Source: MGBC102946 sp022793145 (GTDB taxonomy: Bacteria > Bacillota_I > Bacilli_A > RF39 > UBA660). From it: a DNA stretch of 7,969 nucleotides. The notes under the pieces were generated by a model that had not been told where the DNA came from, made no database searches, and saw nothing but the letters and a program-made list of their open reading frames with translations. Numbering within the stretch: the stretch's first letter is position 1; each line of letters starts with the position of its first letter. The position numbers and the translations under genes are program-made. The DNA is taken from contig CANEDJ010000054.1 in assembly GCA_947426265.1 (NCBI GenBank), positions 1 to 7,969 of the forward strand. Direction: 5' to 3'. Below, piece after piece: positions 1-6,512 of this stretch.

Positions 1-76
1 TCGCTATTAAAGCTATCACAGCTAATATTACAATTACAGCTAATAATTCTATCAATGTAAATCCTTTTTTTCTCAT
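1..76 (-). CDS. Type IV prepilin-like protein, N-terminus only (runs off the window)
   Basis: Only the first 25 codons are inside the window. They encode a short basic leader (MRKKG) followed by FTLIELLAVIVILAVIALIA, the classic class III signal. A prepilin peptidase cuts after the Gly, the new N-terminal Phe is methylated, and Glu at mature position 5 starts the hydrophobic helix that anchors and assembles the subunit. This motif is shared by type IV pilins, competence pseudopilins (ComGC-like) and type II secretion pseudopilins, and the missing C-terminus prevents a choice. The ATG at 76-74 is chosen because the leader has the right length and AGAGGT (85-90) lies 8 nt upstream. The ATG at 83-81 is in another frame. 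The gene has its own candidate promoter and follows the hsp20 terminator, so it looks like a separate transcription unit. Confidence 0.88.
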   Translation of the reverse strand, partial: MRKKGFTLIELLAVIVILAVIALIA

Positions 77-95
77 ATTTCATTACCTCTCGCTA

Positions 96-133
96 TTATA
101 ATATCCATTATAACACTATAATATCTATTATAG
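96..133. repeat. Two tandem 18-bp dyads, possible operator of the pilin gene
   Basis: On the + strand the units are ttataatatccattataa (96-113) and ctataatatctattatag (116-133), identical at 15 of 18 positions and separated by 2 bp. Each is an inverted repeat: 7-bp arms in the first (spacer 4) and 8-bp arms in the second (spacer 2). The centres are 20 bp apart, about two helical turns, so two dimers could bind the same DNA face. The pair covers the spacer, -10 and predicted start of the candidate pilin promoter. No known regulator is recognised. An AT-rich region can make such dyads by chance, but two similar copies at this spacing are less expected. Confidence 0.5.
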
Positions 134-136
134 CAA
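107..136 (-). promoter_or_regulatory. Candidate promoter of the prepilin-like gene
   Basis: Reading the minus strand, TTGCTA (136-131) is followed by 18 bp and then TATAAT (112-107). The -10 is preceded by TG plus one base (115-113), an extended -10. Transcription would begin near 100, giving an untranslated leader of about 24 nt that still includes the AGAGGT ribosome site at 85-90. The match is by eye, and the region is rich in TATAAT-like strings. Confidence 0.5.
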
Positions 137-209
137 TTTCTTTTTTTCTTTCTTCTGTTTTGTAACCAAACTATTACGCTTATTCAATAACAATATTTTC
201 ATCAAAAAC

Positions 210-269
210 AAAAAAAGTAAGAATTTTGAGTTTCTAACATAAATACTATATGACTCTTCCTTACTTTTT
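210..269 (-). terminator. Terminator after hsp20
   Basis: On the minus strand AAAAAGTAAG (269-260) pairs perfectly with CTTACTTTTT (221-212), followed by a run of U to 210. The 38-nt loop holds a further GAGT/ACTC pairing (256-253 with 231-228), so it probably folds as an interrupted hairpin. It lies about 40 nt after the hsp20 stop and before the pilin promoter. The long loop makes it less ideal than the other terminators here. The other strand also carries a T-run after the stem, so it could work both ways. Confidence 0.65.
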
Positions 270-310
270 ATATCTTTTTAAAAATATTTAAGTATAAAAA
301 TAATATTAAT

Positions 311-691
311 CTATTCTATAATTATTTGCCTTTTCTCTTCTTTCCTTTCTTCATTTTTACCTAAAGTAATTGTTAAAACACCATTTTGGCAACTTGCTTT
401 AATTGACTCTTCATGAATATCACCCACATAAAATGTTCTTTCTTTTTCACTCATTATTCTTTCTTTCCTAATATATTCATTTACTTCCTCATAAATATCT
501 TCTTGCTTTACTGATACTGTCAAATATCCATTTTCATAATCTACTCTAATATTTTCCTTTTCAATTCCAGGCACCTCTATTTTCAAATAATAAACATTAT
601 CTTGCTCATAAATATCAGTTCTTAAATAATTAAATTCTCCATTATTAAAACCCAATCCATTTCTAAAAAATCCATTTCCTAAATAGTTCAT
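311..691 (-). CDS. hsp20: Small heat-shock protein (Hsp20 / alpha-crystallin family)
   Basis: This is a 126-residue cytosolic holdase chaperone, which in this family binds unfolding proteins without ATP and passes them to ATP-driven chaperones or proteases. After a short Asn/Gly/Phe-rich N-terminal arm (1-22) comes the alpha-crystallin domain (about 23-115), with VPGIEKENIRV (40-50) and the family hallmark NGVLTITL (103-110). A C-terminal I-x-I type tail (III at 123-125) normally docks onto a neighbouring subunit in the oligomer. It is at the short end of the bacterial range (usually about 140-150). The start is fixed by AAAGGA (703-698), 6 nt upstream of the ATG. This site begins right after the clpC stop codon, and only 12 nt separate the genes, so hsp20 is almost certainly cotranscribed with clpC. 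A terminator follows. Confidence 0.93.
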   Translation of the reverse strand: MNYLGNGFFRNGLGFNNGEFNYLRTDIYEQDNVYYLKIEVPGIEKENIRVDYENGYLTVSVKQEDIYEEVNEYIRKERIMSEKERTFYVGDIHEESIKASCQNGVLTITLGKNEERKEEKRQIIIE

Positions 692-703
692 AATTATTCC
701 TTT

Positions 704-3028
704 CTAACTTTCTACATGTGTTTTTAAATGTTCTACTCTTATTTGTTCTTTCCCTTCTATTGCTTCTTCTATAATCATAGCTTCTATATCCTCTTTGATA
801 ATTTTATCAAGTCTTCTAGCTCCAAATTCTTTAAAATTACTCTTTTCTACAATTTCTAAAATAAGCGATTTGTCATAAGTAATCTGATATCCTTTCTTTT
901 GATAACGTGTTTCCAATTTCCGCAATTTTTTTTCTGTCAATTTTTCAATATCCTGTTGCTTTAGTTTTTGAAATACCACAATTTCATCAATCCGATTAAT
1001 AAAAGGAATACTAAAATGTTCTTTTAATTTCGAAAAAATAACATCATTCTTTGGAGATTCAAAGCCTATATGTATTTCTTCAAAACCAATATTAGAAGTC
1101 ATAATGATAGTAACATTCCCAAAATGAACAGTAATCCCTTTAGAGTCTTTAATTTTTCCCTCTTCTAATACCTGAAAAAATAAATTTAAAATGGAAGGAT
1201 GAGCTCTTTCTATTTCGTCCAATATTAAAACTGAATAGGGCTTATTTCTAATTTCTTCTAAAATATTTTTATGGTCATCATACCCTACATACCCTGGAGG
1301 AGCACCTACTATTTTACTGATAGAATGAGCTTCTGCATATTCACTCATATCTAATTTAATAATATTTTCTCTTCCTACTAATTCTTCACCAAATAATTTA
1401 GAAAGCGCAGTTTTTCCTACTCCTGATGGTCCTGCAAACAAAAGAGAAGTTCCTTTTTCTTCTTCTTTAAATCCTAATTTTAATCGCTTTGAAACCTGAA
1501 CAATTTTTTCAACTGCTTCGTCTTGTCCAACAATCTCACTTTTAATATTATTTTCTAAATCTTTAATAGCCCTTTTATTTTCTTTTAAAAGTTCATATAC
1601 TGGAACTTTGGTTTTGATATGAATTACTTCAGCTATATCTTCTTTGGTGACAATCTTATTATGCTTCTGCTTTAAAAGATTTAATTCTAGCTTATTTAAG
1701 CTATCCATTAAGTTATTTTCTTTTTCTTTCCATTTTGAAGCTTCTTTAAACTCATTATTTAAAATCGCCTCATTCTTTTCTTTTATCGTATTTTGAAGAA
1801 CTTTATTCATTTCATGATATTTTTTCAATTCTTTGCTTTCTTTCAAACTTACTTTTGCACAAACTTCATCTAAAATGTCGATTGCTTTATCTGGTTGATT
1901 TCGATTATGAATATATTTCTCACTAAACTCAATAATTAAATCAATCATAGATTCACTTATTTTAACAAAATGATATTGTTCATATATAGCTTTTAATTTC
2001 ATTAAAATATTTTTAACTACTTTTGTATTTGGGACTTCAATATAAATACTCTGAAATCTTCTATCAAGTGCTCCATCTGCTTCAATATACTTTTTATACT
2101 CTTCTGTTGTTGTAGCACCAATTAAACGCAACTTCCCTCTTGCAAGAGCTGGCTTAAAAATATTTGAAGCATCTATAGCACCTTCTGCCCCTCCTGCTCC
2201 TACTAATGTATGAATTTCATCAATGAACAAAATGATGTTATCGCTGTTTTCAATTTCAGATAGAACTTTTCTCATTCTTTCTTCAAATTCACCACGATAT
2301 TTTGTTCCTGCTACCATGGTGGCCATATCCAAACTAATAATACGTTTATTTCTTAAAGAAGATGGTACTTCCCCAGATGCGATTCTTCTACTAAGTTCTT
2401 CCACGATTGCTGTCTTTCCTACTCCTGCTGCACCAATTAATAATGGATTATTTTTGGTTCTCCTAGAAAGTATTTCTAGCACCCTCTTTATTTCTATTTC
2501 TCTTCCAATCACAGGATCTAATTCACCATTGGTAGCTTTTGCTGTCAAATCTGTTCCAAGTTCTTCCAACATCATTTTATGACCTTTTTTATGTTTTGCT
2601 CCTGTCGTTAATTTATATGCAAATTCACTATATAAATCATCAATATCAATATTCATCCCAAGAAGTATTCTAATCGCTACTCCTTCTCCCTCTTCTAATA
2701 AACTCGCAAATAAATGCTCAATTGTAACTATTCCATTATTATTTTCTTTACTATCTATGATTGCATTCTCCATGACTCGTTTTAAAAGTGGTGTATACAA
2801 AAACCAATTGCTTGCTATTTCTCCTATTCCAACAATATCTATGAGTTCTAGTCGAAATGATTCATAGTCTAAATGATATTCTTTTAATTTTTTAGAAATT
2901 GGATTATCAGTTCTTAAAATAGCCAAAAGTAAATGCTCACTTCCTACATAGGGATGTTTTAACTCTTTCATTTCACTTTTCGCATTGATCAAAATTTGTC
3001 TTGCTTCTTCATTAAAATTTCCAAACAT
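704..3028 (-). CDS. clpC: ClpC-type AAA+ unfoldase of the Clp protease
   Basis: A 774-residue HSP100 ATPase that in this family unfolds proteins and threads them into ClpP in the cytosol. Order: Clp N-domain repeats (about 1-145); first AAA+ module with Walker A GAAGVGKT (199-206), pore loop AGTKYRGEFEE (240-250), Walker B FIDE (268-271) and arginine pair RR (323-324); a linker with a UVR/M-domain-like helix (about 415-440); second AAA+ module with Walker A GPSGVGKT (533-540), GYVGY (579-583), Walker B ILDE (602-605) and sensor-2 GAR (736-738). IGF at 654-656 fits the ClpP-docking loop, and with the UVR-like segment this favours ClpC over ClpB. It is slightly shorter than typical ClpC (about 810). 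The usual Bacillota neighbours ctsR, mcsA and mcsB are not adjacent. It lies between a Cse60-like gene (46-nt gap, no terminator seen) and hsp20. The ribosome site before the ATG is weak (AAGAGATG region). No internal frameshift is seen. Confidence 0.95.
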   Translation of the reverse strand: MFGNFNEEARQILINAKSEMKELKHPYVGSEHLLLAILRTDNPISKKLKEYHLDYESFRLELIDIVGIGEIASNWFLYTPLLKRVMENAIIDSKENNNGIVTIEHLFASLLEEGEGVAIRILLGMNIDIDDLYSEFAYKLTTGAKHKKGHKMMLEELGTDLTAKATNGELDPVIGREIEIKRVLEILSRRTKNNPLLIGAAGVGKTAIVEELSRRIASGEVPSSLRNKRIISLDMATMVAGTKYRGEFEERMRKVLSEIENSDNIILFIDEIHTLVGAGGAEGAIDASNIFKPALARGKLRLIGATTTEEYKKYIEADGALDRRFQSIYIEVPNTKVVKNILMKLKAIYEQYHFVKISESMIDLIIEFSEKYIHNRNQPDKAIDILDEVCAKVSLKESKELKKYHEMNKVLQNTIKEKNEAILNNEFKEASKWKEKENNLMDSLNKLELNLLKQKHNKIVTKEDIAEVIHIKTKVPVYELLKENKRAIKDLENNIKSEIVGQDEAVEKIVQVSKRLKLGFKEEEKGTSLLFAGPSGVGKTALSKLFGEELVGRENIIKLDMSEYAEAHSISKIVGAPPGYVGYDDHKNILEEIRNKPYSVLILDEIERAHPSILNLFFQVLEEGKIKDSKGITVHFGNVTIIMTSNIGFEEIHIGFESPKNDVIFSKLKEHFSIPFINRIDEIVVFQKLKQQDIEKLTEKKLRKLETRYQKKGYQITYDKSLILEIVEKSNFKEFGARRLDKIIKEDIEAMIIEEAIEGKEQIRVEHLKTHVES

Positions 3029-3074
3029 AAAATCATCTCTTTTCCTTTTCTATATTGTTTCAATCCTTTCTTTT

Positions 3075-3251
3075 TTAAACATTTTTATATAAAATAAGAG
3101 CGGAAAAACAATAAATTTGTTCTTCTCCAAATACACTTGTTGAAACGCTAAACTTAATATCAACAATTTCTAATTCTTTTTCTTCTAAAAAATCATTGAT
3201 TGCCTTTTCTAAGTCCGTTTCATGACTTTCATCAAACACTTTTACTTTCAT
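3075..3251 (-). CDS. Small Cse60/DUF2758-like protein, 58 aa
   Basis: This short gene reads MKVKVFDESHETDLEK at its start and contains IVDIKFSVST (29-38) and an aromatic, hydrophobic end (EEQIYCFSALILYK, 43-56). The layout of an MKVKVFDE strand, an acidic helix and then DIKFS followed by a YCFSALILY strand resembles the small sporulation protein Cse60 family (formerly DUF2758) as I recall it. The molecular function of that family is unknown, and similar proteins occur outside sporulation loci. The start is supported by a GAGGGTGG purine tract (3266-3259), 7 nt upstream of the ATG. No terminator separates it from clpC, so it is probably the first gene of a three-gene unit. No convincing promoter was found in 3252-3330. 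The family assignment is from memory of sequence style. Confidence 0.75.
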   Translation of the reverse strand: MKVKVFDESHETDLEKAINDFLEEKELEIVDIKFSVSTSVFGEEQIYCFSALILYKNV

Positions 3252-3330
3252 ATCATCACCACCCTCATTTTAAAATAATTAATATGATAAAAATGTCGGA
3301 TTGCATCATTTAGAAATTATTTTTAACGAC

Positions 3331-3357
3331 AAAAAAAATCACAGAATTGTGATTTTT
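3331..3357 (-). terminator. Terminator after the 191-residue unknown gene
   Basis: On the minus strand AAAAATCACA (3357-3348) pairs perfectly with TGTGATTTTT (3343-3334) around a 4-nt loop, and the U-run continues to 3331. It starts 2 nt after the stop codon of the gene at 3360-3935. It separates that unit from the Cse60-like, clpC and hsp20 cluster. Confidence 0.85.
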
Positions 3358-3359
3358 AA

Positions 3360-3935
3360 TTATTTTTTTACTTTCATAAGAAAGAAGCTTTCCTTCTCTT
3401 GTTTTTTTCCTGTAAAAGTTAATGGAATAATTCTTGAAAATGGTCCCGTTCCTTCTTTTACTATAAATTCCTTCATCAATTTTAACTGTTCTTGATAATC
3501 CAAACTTTGTGGCGCAAGACATAAAGCACGATCTGTCTCATTATAAAAATGGCCAACATCGACTCCTAAAGCCACACTCATCTTTCTTAAATATTCCTTA
3601 ACATCATCTGGAAGGTATTTATCAAGACACCACAAAGCATTTCCTTTTCTCTGTCTTCTTAATATAGCATATGCCAATTCTAAATATCCACACTCTATTG
3701 CCTCACCATATTGATTGATCCAACAAACAGCTTGAAGATTTTGTTCTACTACATATTTTTGGCCTTCTAATAAAACTCTTTCATATTCTTTCGCTGGTAC
3801 ATCGATTACATCTCTTTCACAACACTGCCATTCTCGTAGTATTCTGATTTCTAACTGTTTGGTTAAAAAATTTTTCATTAATGTAGTAGATTCTTTCCCT
3901 ATAATAAATGCTGACTTTAATTCTAATTTACTCAT
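3360..3935 (-). CDS. Hypothetical protein, 191 aa, coupled to the kinase-like gene
   Basis: I do not recognise this family. It appears soluble: no signal peptide or membrane segment is visible. It is mixed alpha/beta in character, with five cysteines in 191 residues, including an adjacent pair (CC, 38-39) and singles at 71, 82, 103 and 139. Distinctive stretches are REWQCCERDVIDVPAKEY (34-51), YLELAYAILRRQRKGNALW (84-102) and the basic tail (MKVKK, 187-191). The basic RRQRKGN segment and the helical YLPDDVKEYLRKMS (107-120) could support binding to nucleic acid or a partner, but that is speculation. Its ATG overlaps the TGA of the upstream kinase-like gene (ATGA, 3935-3932), the usual sign of translational coupling and of a shared process or complex. 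A GGTGG/GGAAG purine stretch lies just upstream. A strong hairpin terminator follows immediately. Confidence 0.85.
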   Translation of the reverse strand: MSKLELKSAFIIGKESTTLMKNFLTKQLEIRILREWQCCERDVIDVPAKEYERVLLEGQKYVVEQNLQAVCWINQYGEAIECGYLELAYAILRRQRKGNALWCLDKYLPDDVKEYLRKMSVALGVDVGHFYNETDRALCLAPQSLDYQEQLKLMKEFIVKEGTGPFSRIIPLTFTGKKQEKESFFLMKVKK

Positions 3936-4480
3936 TTTCTTCCACCTATAATATGACCTAAAACTTTTTGGAATTGCTTTTGGTATTCTTCAATACTAGA
4001 ATTATTTTCAATTTCATAATCTGCTACACTTCTAAAGTCTTCTAATTCTTGTTTAATCATAGAAAACCGTTCTCTAATTTGTTCATAGGAATCACCACGT
4101 TTTCTCAATCGTTCTTCTAGTACATCCAAAGAAGAATCAATATAAATGCAAGGAACTTCATCTAATTTTGCCCTCAGCTGTAAAATCCCATCATATCCAA
4201 TATCCTTAATTGCTACTTTACCATCTGCCATAATTTTATCATAATCATTTTTTAATATTCCATATTGATCTTGATGAAAATATTGATGGATCAATAATTG
4301 GTTCTGCGCTTTTAAGCAATTAAATTCATGATGATTTACAAATACATATTCACTTTTTGGATCACTAGGACGAGCCAATCTGGTTGTAACACTACGAGGA
4401 AGTGTAACTATTTTTGAATTTAAATTTCTTATTAGAGTTGATTTTCCTACTCCACTCACTCCACAAACAACGATAAACAT
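3932..4480 (-). CDS. Guanylate-kinase-like P-loop kinase
   Basis: A 182-residue cytosolic P-loop protein with the guanylate kinase fold. The P-loop is GVSGVGKST (7-15). SVTTR (30-34) with R37 and Y45 matches the GMP-binding segment of Gmk. YGI (73-75) stands where Gmk usually has YGT, D93 sits in the region of the acidic nucleotide site, the lid arginines lie at 124-138, and DYEIENN (154-160) matches the usual DYVVVND end. Gmk converts GMP and ATP to GDP and ADP. This copy is short (Gmk is about 205) and diverged in the acceptor site: the Glu in the usual FLEWA segment is not evident (LLIHQYF here), and YGI is more like ribose 1,5-bisphosphokinase PhnN. A second, specialised kinase is therefore as likely as the housekeeping gmk. 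It follows tsf, where pyrH is commonly found. It has its own promoter, GAGGAGG (4492-4486) 5 nt before the ATG, and a 4-nt overlap with the next gene. Confidence 0.82.
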   Translation of the reverse strand: MFIVVCGVSGVGKSTLIRNLNSKIVTLPRSVTTRLARPSDPKSEYVFVNHHEFNCLKAQNQLLIHQYFHQDQYGILKNDYDKIMADGKVAIKDIGYDGILQLRAKLDEVPCIYIDSSLDVLEERLRKRGDSYEQIRERFSMIKQELEDFRSVADYEIENNSSIEEYQKQFQKVLGHIIGGRK

Positions 4481-4503
4481 AAAATCCTCCTCTTTAGGGA
4501 GTT

Positions 4504-4532
4504 ATTATAACAAAAAAAGAATGATTTTGCAA
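4504..4532 (-). promoter_or_regulatory. Promoter of the kinase-like gene, laid over the tsf terminator
   Basis: Minus-strand TTGCAA (4532-4527), a 17-bp spacer and a perfect TATAAT (4509-4504). Transcription would start near 4497, leaving a leader of about 17 nt that holds GAGGAGG (4492-4486). The -35 begins in the tsf terminator stem and covers its GCAA loop, and the spacer contains the terminator's other arm and U-run. The 4/6 match at -35 with ideal spacing and consensus -10 makes this one of the better promoter calls here. Confidence 0.65.
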
Positions 4533-4539
4533 TCATCCT
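4512..4539 (-). terminator. Terminator of the rpsB-tsf operon
   Basis: Minus-strand AGGATGATT (4539-4531) pairs with AATCATTCT (4526-4518), with one G-U pair, closed by a GCAA tetraloop (a GNRA loop), and followed by seven U (4518-4512). The stem begins inside the tsf TAG stop codon, so there is no 3' spacer. It shares DNA with the next gene's promoter. Confidence 0.88.
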
Positions 4540-5410
4540 ATTGTTCCATTTGTTTTGCAACTTCTTCAGCAAAATTTTCTTCTCTTTTTTCCATTCCTTC
4601 GCCTACTTCAAAACGTACCATTTTTAAGATTTCTCCACCATTGTTTTTTACATATGTTCCAACACTGATATCACCATCTTTAATAAATGGTTGTTCTTCT
4701 AAGCAAATTTCTTTATAGAATTTCTGAATTCTTCCTGCCACCATTTTTTCTGCGATTTCAGCTGGCTTTCCTTCATTGATAGCTTGTTCTTTTAAAACTT
4801 CTCTTTCTCTATCTAATTCCTCAGATGGTACTTCACTTGTTTTTACATAAGATGGTCTCATTGCTGCTGCATGCATTGCTACATCTTTTGCTACTTCTTC
4901 GTTAGCTCCTTTTAAAACAGTCAATACTGCTATTTTACCACCCATATGAATATAAGCTCCAAAATATTCTCCATCATTTTTTGTAATATGCTCAAATCTT
5001 CTAAAACTTAATTTTTCTCCAATTTTTGCTGTTTTAGCAATAATTAAGTCATTAAGAGTTCCTTCGTTTGTATCTAGTTCTAAAGCTTCTTCCACTGTTG
5101 TAACATTACTTTTAATAACAGTTTTTAAAGCTGTATCTACTAAATTTTTAAATTCCTCATTCTTAGCAACAAAATCAGTTTCTGAATTAATTTCTACTAC
5201 TGCAGCTTCATTTTCTTCAACTAATATTGCCGCAAGGCCTTCAGCTGCAATACGATCAGCTTTTTTTGCTGCCTTTGAAATTCCCTTTTCTCTTAACCAG
5301 TCAATAGAAGCATTCAAATCGCCATTATTTGCTTCTAAAGCTTTTTTACAGTCAAGCATTCCTGCTCCAGTTTTTTCTCTTAATTCTTTTACTAAGCTAG
5401 CACTTATCAT
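4538..5410 (-). CDS. tsf: Translation elongation factor Ts
   Basis: EF-Ts (290 residues, a normal length) is the cytosolic nucleotide-exchange factor that removes GDP from EF-Tu so it can reload with GTP. The N-terminal UBA-like domain (1-52) contains the signature TGAGMLDCKKAL (14-25). The conserved EF-Tu contact motif TDFVAKN lies at 78-84, where the Asp and Phe insert near the EF-Tu nucleotide site. HAAAMRPSYV (180-189) and the C-terminal MVRFEVGEGMEKREENFAEEV (264-284) are typical of full-length bacterial forms. The ATG is supported by AGGAGAG, whose GGAG core (5421-5418) lies 7 nt upstream. It follows rpsB, the near-universal arrangement, but with a hairpin between them, and no separate promoter fits in the 21 nt after that hairpin. 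It therefore depends on readthrough from rpsB. Confidence 0.97.
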   Translation of the reverse strand: MISASLVKELREKTGAGMLDCKKALEANNGDLNASIDWLREKGISKAAKKADRIAAEGLAAILVEENEAAVVEINSETDFVAKNEEFKNLVDTALKTVIKSNVTTVEEALELDTNEGTLNDLIIAKTAKIGEKLSFRRFEHITKNDGEYFGAYIHMGGKIAVLTVLKGANEEVAKDVAMHAAAMRPSYVKTSEVPSEELDREREVLKEQAINEGKPAEIAEKMVAGRIQKFYKEICLEEQPFIKDGDISVGTYVKNNGGEILKMVRFEVGEGMEKREENFAEEVAKQMEQ

Positions 5411-5431
5411 AATATCTCTCCTTTTTTTATT

Positions 5432-5465
5432 AAAAAAGATAGTTTCTTATTTTGAAACCATCTTT
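5432..5465 (-). terminator. Intergenic rpsB-tsf hairpin, probable partial terminator (attenuator)
   Basis: Minus-strand AAAGATGGTTTC (5465-5454) pairs with GAAACTATCTTT (5446-5435) over 12 positions, one a G-U wobble, with a 7-nt loop and a U-run (5437-5432). This has the form of an intrinsic terminator, yet tsf starts only 21 nt later with no room for a promoter. It most likely lowers tsf expression relative to rpsB or stabilises the 3' end of an rpsB-only message. Confidence 0.75.
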
Positions 5466-5471
5466 ATAGTT

Positions 5472-6512
5472 TTATTTTAAAGCATCAAGTAATTCTGCTT
5501 TTTTCATTGTAGAATAACCCTTAATGTCTTTTGTTTTTGCCATTTCACGAAGTTCTGCTACTGTAAGAGTTGATAAATCATTTGATTTAACGGCTTTTTC
5601 TTCTTTTACTTCTACAGTTTCTTGCTTTTCTTCTTTTTTAGGTTCTACTTTTTCTGATGGTCTATGATTATTTTTTTCAAATGGTTTACGTCCATCTCTA
5701 AAATCTTTTGGACGATTATTTTCAAATCTTCTTGGTTCTCTTTTCTTCACTGTTTCTAAAGCTCTTTGCATTATATCATTGGCACTATCGTTTTTATGTT
5801 TTTCATCAGTTGTTACATAATCAACTAATTTTCCTCCATTTGCTTCAACAATTGCATTTGCCATTACACCAATAATTAATTTTACTGCGCGAATTGCATC
5901 ATCGTTTCCTGGAATTACATAGTCAACCATATCTGGATCACAGTTTGTATCTACAATACCAAATACTGGAATATTTAATTTTCTAGCTTCTTTTATTGCA
6001 ATGTCTTCTTTTGATGGGTCTACAATAAACATAGCGCTTGGTAATTTATGCATTTCTCTAATACCACATAAAAGCTTATTCAATTTATCATATTCTTTTC
6101 TAAGACCAATTACTTCTTTCTTTGGTAGTAAATCAAAAGTACCATCTTTTTCCATTTTTTCGATTTCTTCTAATCTTTTAACTCTTCTTCTAATTGTTTT
6201 GAAGTTTGTTAATGTACCACCAAGCCATCTTTCTGTTACATAATAGGAATCAGAGCGAAGCGCTTCTTCTTTTGTAGCTTCACTAGCTTGTTTTCTAGTT
6301 CCTACAAATAAAACCTTTCCACCATTTTCAGCAATTTTCTTTAAAGCTGCATAAGCTTCCTCAATCTTTTTAGCTGTTTTTTGTAAATCGATAATATAAA
6401 TATCATCTCTTGAAGTATAAATATACTCTTTCATTTTTGGATTCCATCTCTTTGTTTGATGACCGAAATGTACTCCAGCTTCTAATAAATAACTCATTGA
6501 CACTACTGCCAT
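5472..6512 (-). CDS. rpsB: 30S ribosomal protein S2 with long C-terminal extension
   Basis: S2 joins the small subunit late, bridging its head and body near S1/S8. The core (about 1-230) carries the family signatures: MSYLLEAGVHFGHQTKRWNPK (6-26), the YIIDLQKT strand (39-46), FVGTRKQA (69-76), the RWLGGTLTN motif (95-103), and the PSAMFIVDPSKEDIAIKEA segment (158-176) leading to FGIVDTNCDP (184-193). At 346 residues it is about 100 longer than usual. A Lys/Glu/Arg/Pro-rich, probably disordered linker (about 231-309) leads to LTVAELREMAKTKDIKGYST (316-335) and MKKAELLDALK (336-346), which look like a Rho_N/SAP-type helix-extended-helix module. The start is firm: AGGAGG (6524-6519) lies 6 nt before the ATG. 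It is the first gene of the operon with tsf. Confidence 0.97.
   Translation of the reverse strand: MAVVSMSYLLEAGVHFGHQTKRWNPKMKEYIYTSRDDIYIIDLQKTAKKIEEAYAALKKIAENGGKVLFVGTRKQASEATKEEALRSDSYYVTERWLGGTLTNFKTIRRRVKRLEEIEKMEKDGTFDLLPKKEVIGLRKEYDKLNKLLCGIREMHKLPSAMFIVDPSKEDIAIKEARKLNIPVFGIVDTNCDPDMVDYVIPGNDDAIRAVKLIIGVMANAIVEANGGKLVDYVTTDEKHKNDSANDIMQRALETVKKREPRRFENNRPKDFRDGRKPFEKNNHRPSEKVEPKKEEKQETVEVKEEKAVKSNDLSTLTVAELREMAKTKDIKGYSTMKKAELLDALK

Noticed and set aside
95..100. A second TATAAT just before the pilin ribosome site
   Set aside because: A start about 7 nt downstream would cut into AGAGGT. The TATAAT at 107-112 with extended -10 fits better.
2223..2582. Plus-strand open frame of 119 codons inside clpC
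   Set aside because: It is antisense to the conserved AAA+ core, has no ribosome site or family resemblance, and its Ser/Leu/Phe-rich composition mirrors the opposite strand.
3252..3330. Promoter or CIRCE/CtsR operator ahead of the Cse60-like gene
   Set aside because: Only weak -10-like strings at wrong spacing are present. TAAAAT (3272-3267) would place the start inside the ribosome site, and no repeat like CIRCE or the CtsR heptamer pair is visible.
3301..3522. Short open frames on both strands around the end of the 191-aa gene
   Set aside because: They cross the terminator and overlap the longer, coupled gene; no ribosome site or family signal.
3932..3934. Mycoplasma-type genetic code (TGA as Trp)
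   Set aside because: Trp residues use TGG, and TGA is the stop of the kinase-like gene at a sensible C-terminus overlapping the next start.
4521..4718. Plus-strand open frame over the end of tsf
   Set aside because: Antisense to the conserved EF-Ts C-terminus and starting within its terminator.
6001..6243. Plus-strand open frame inside rpsB
   Set aside because: Antisense shadow of the conserved S2 core.
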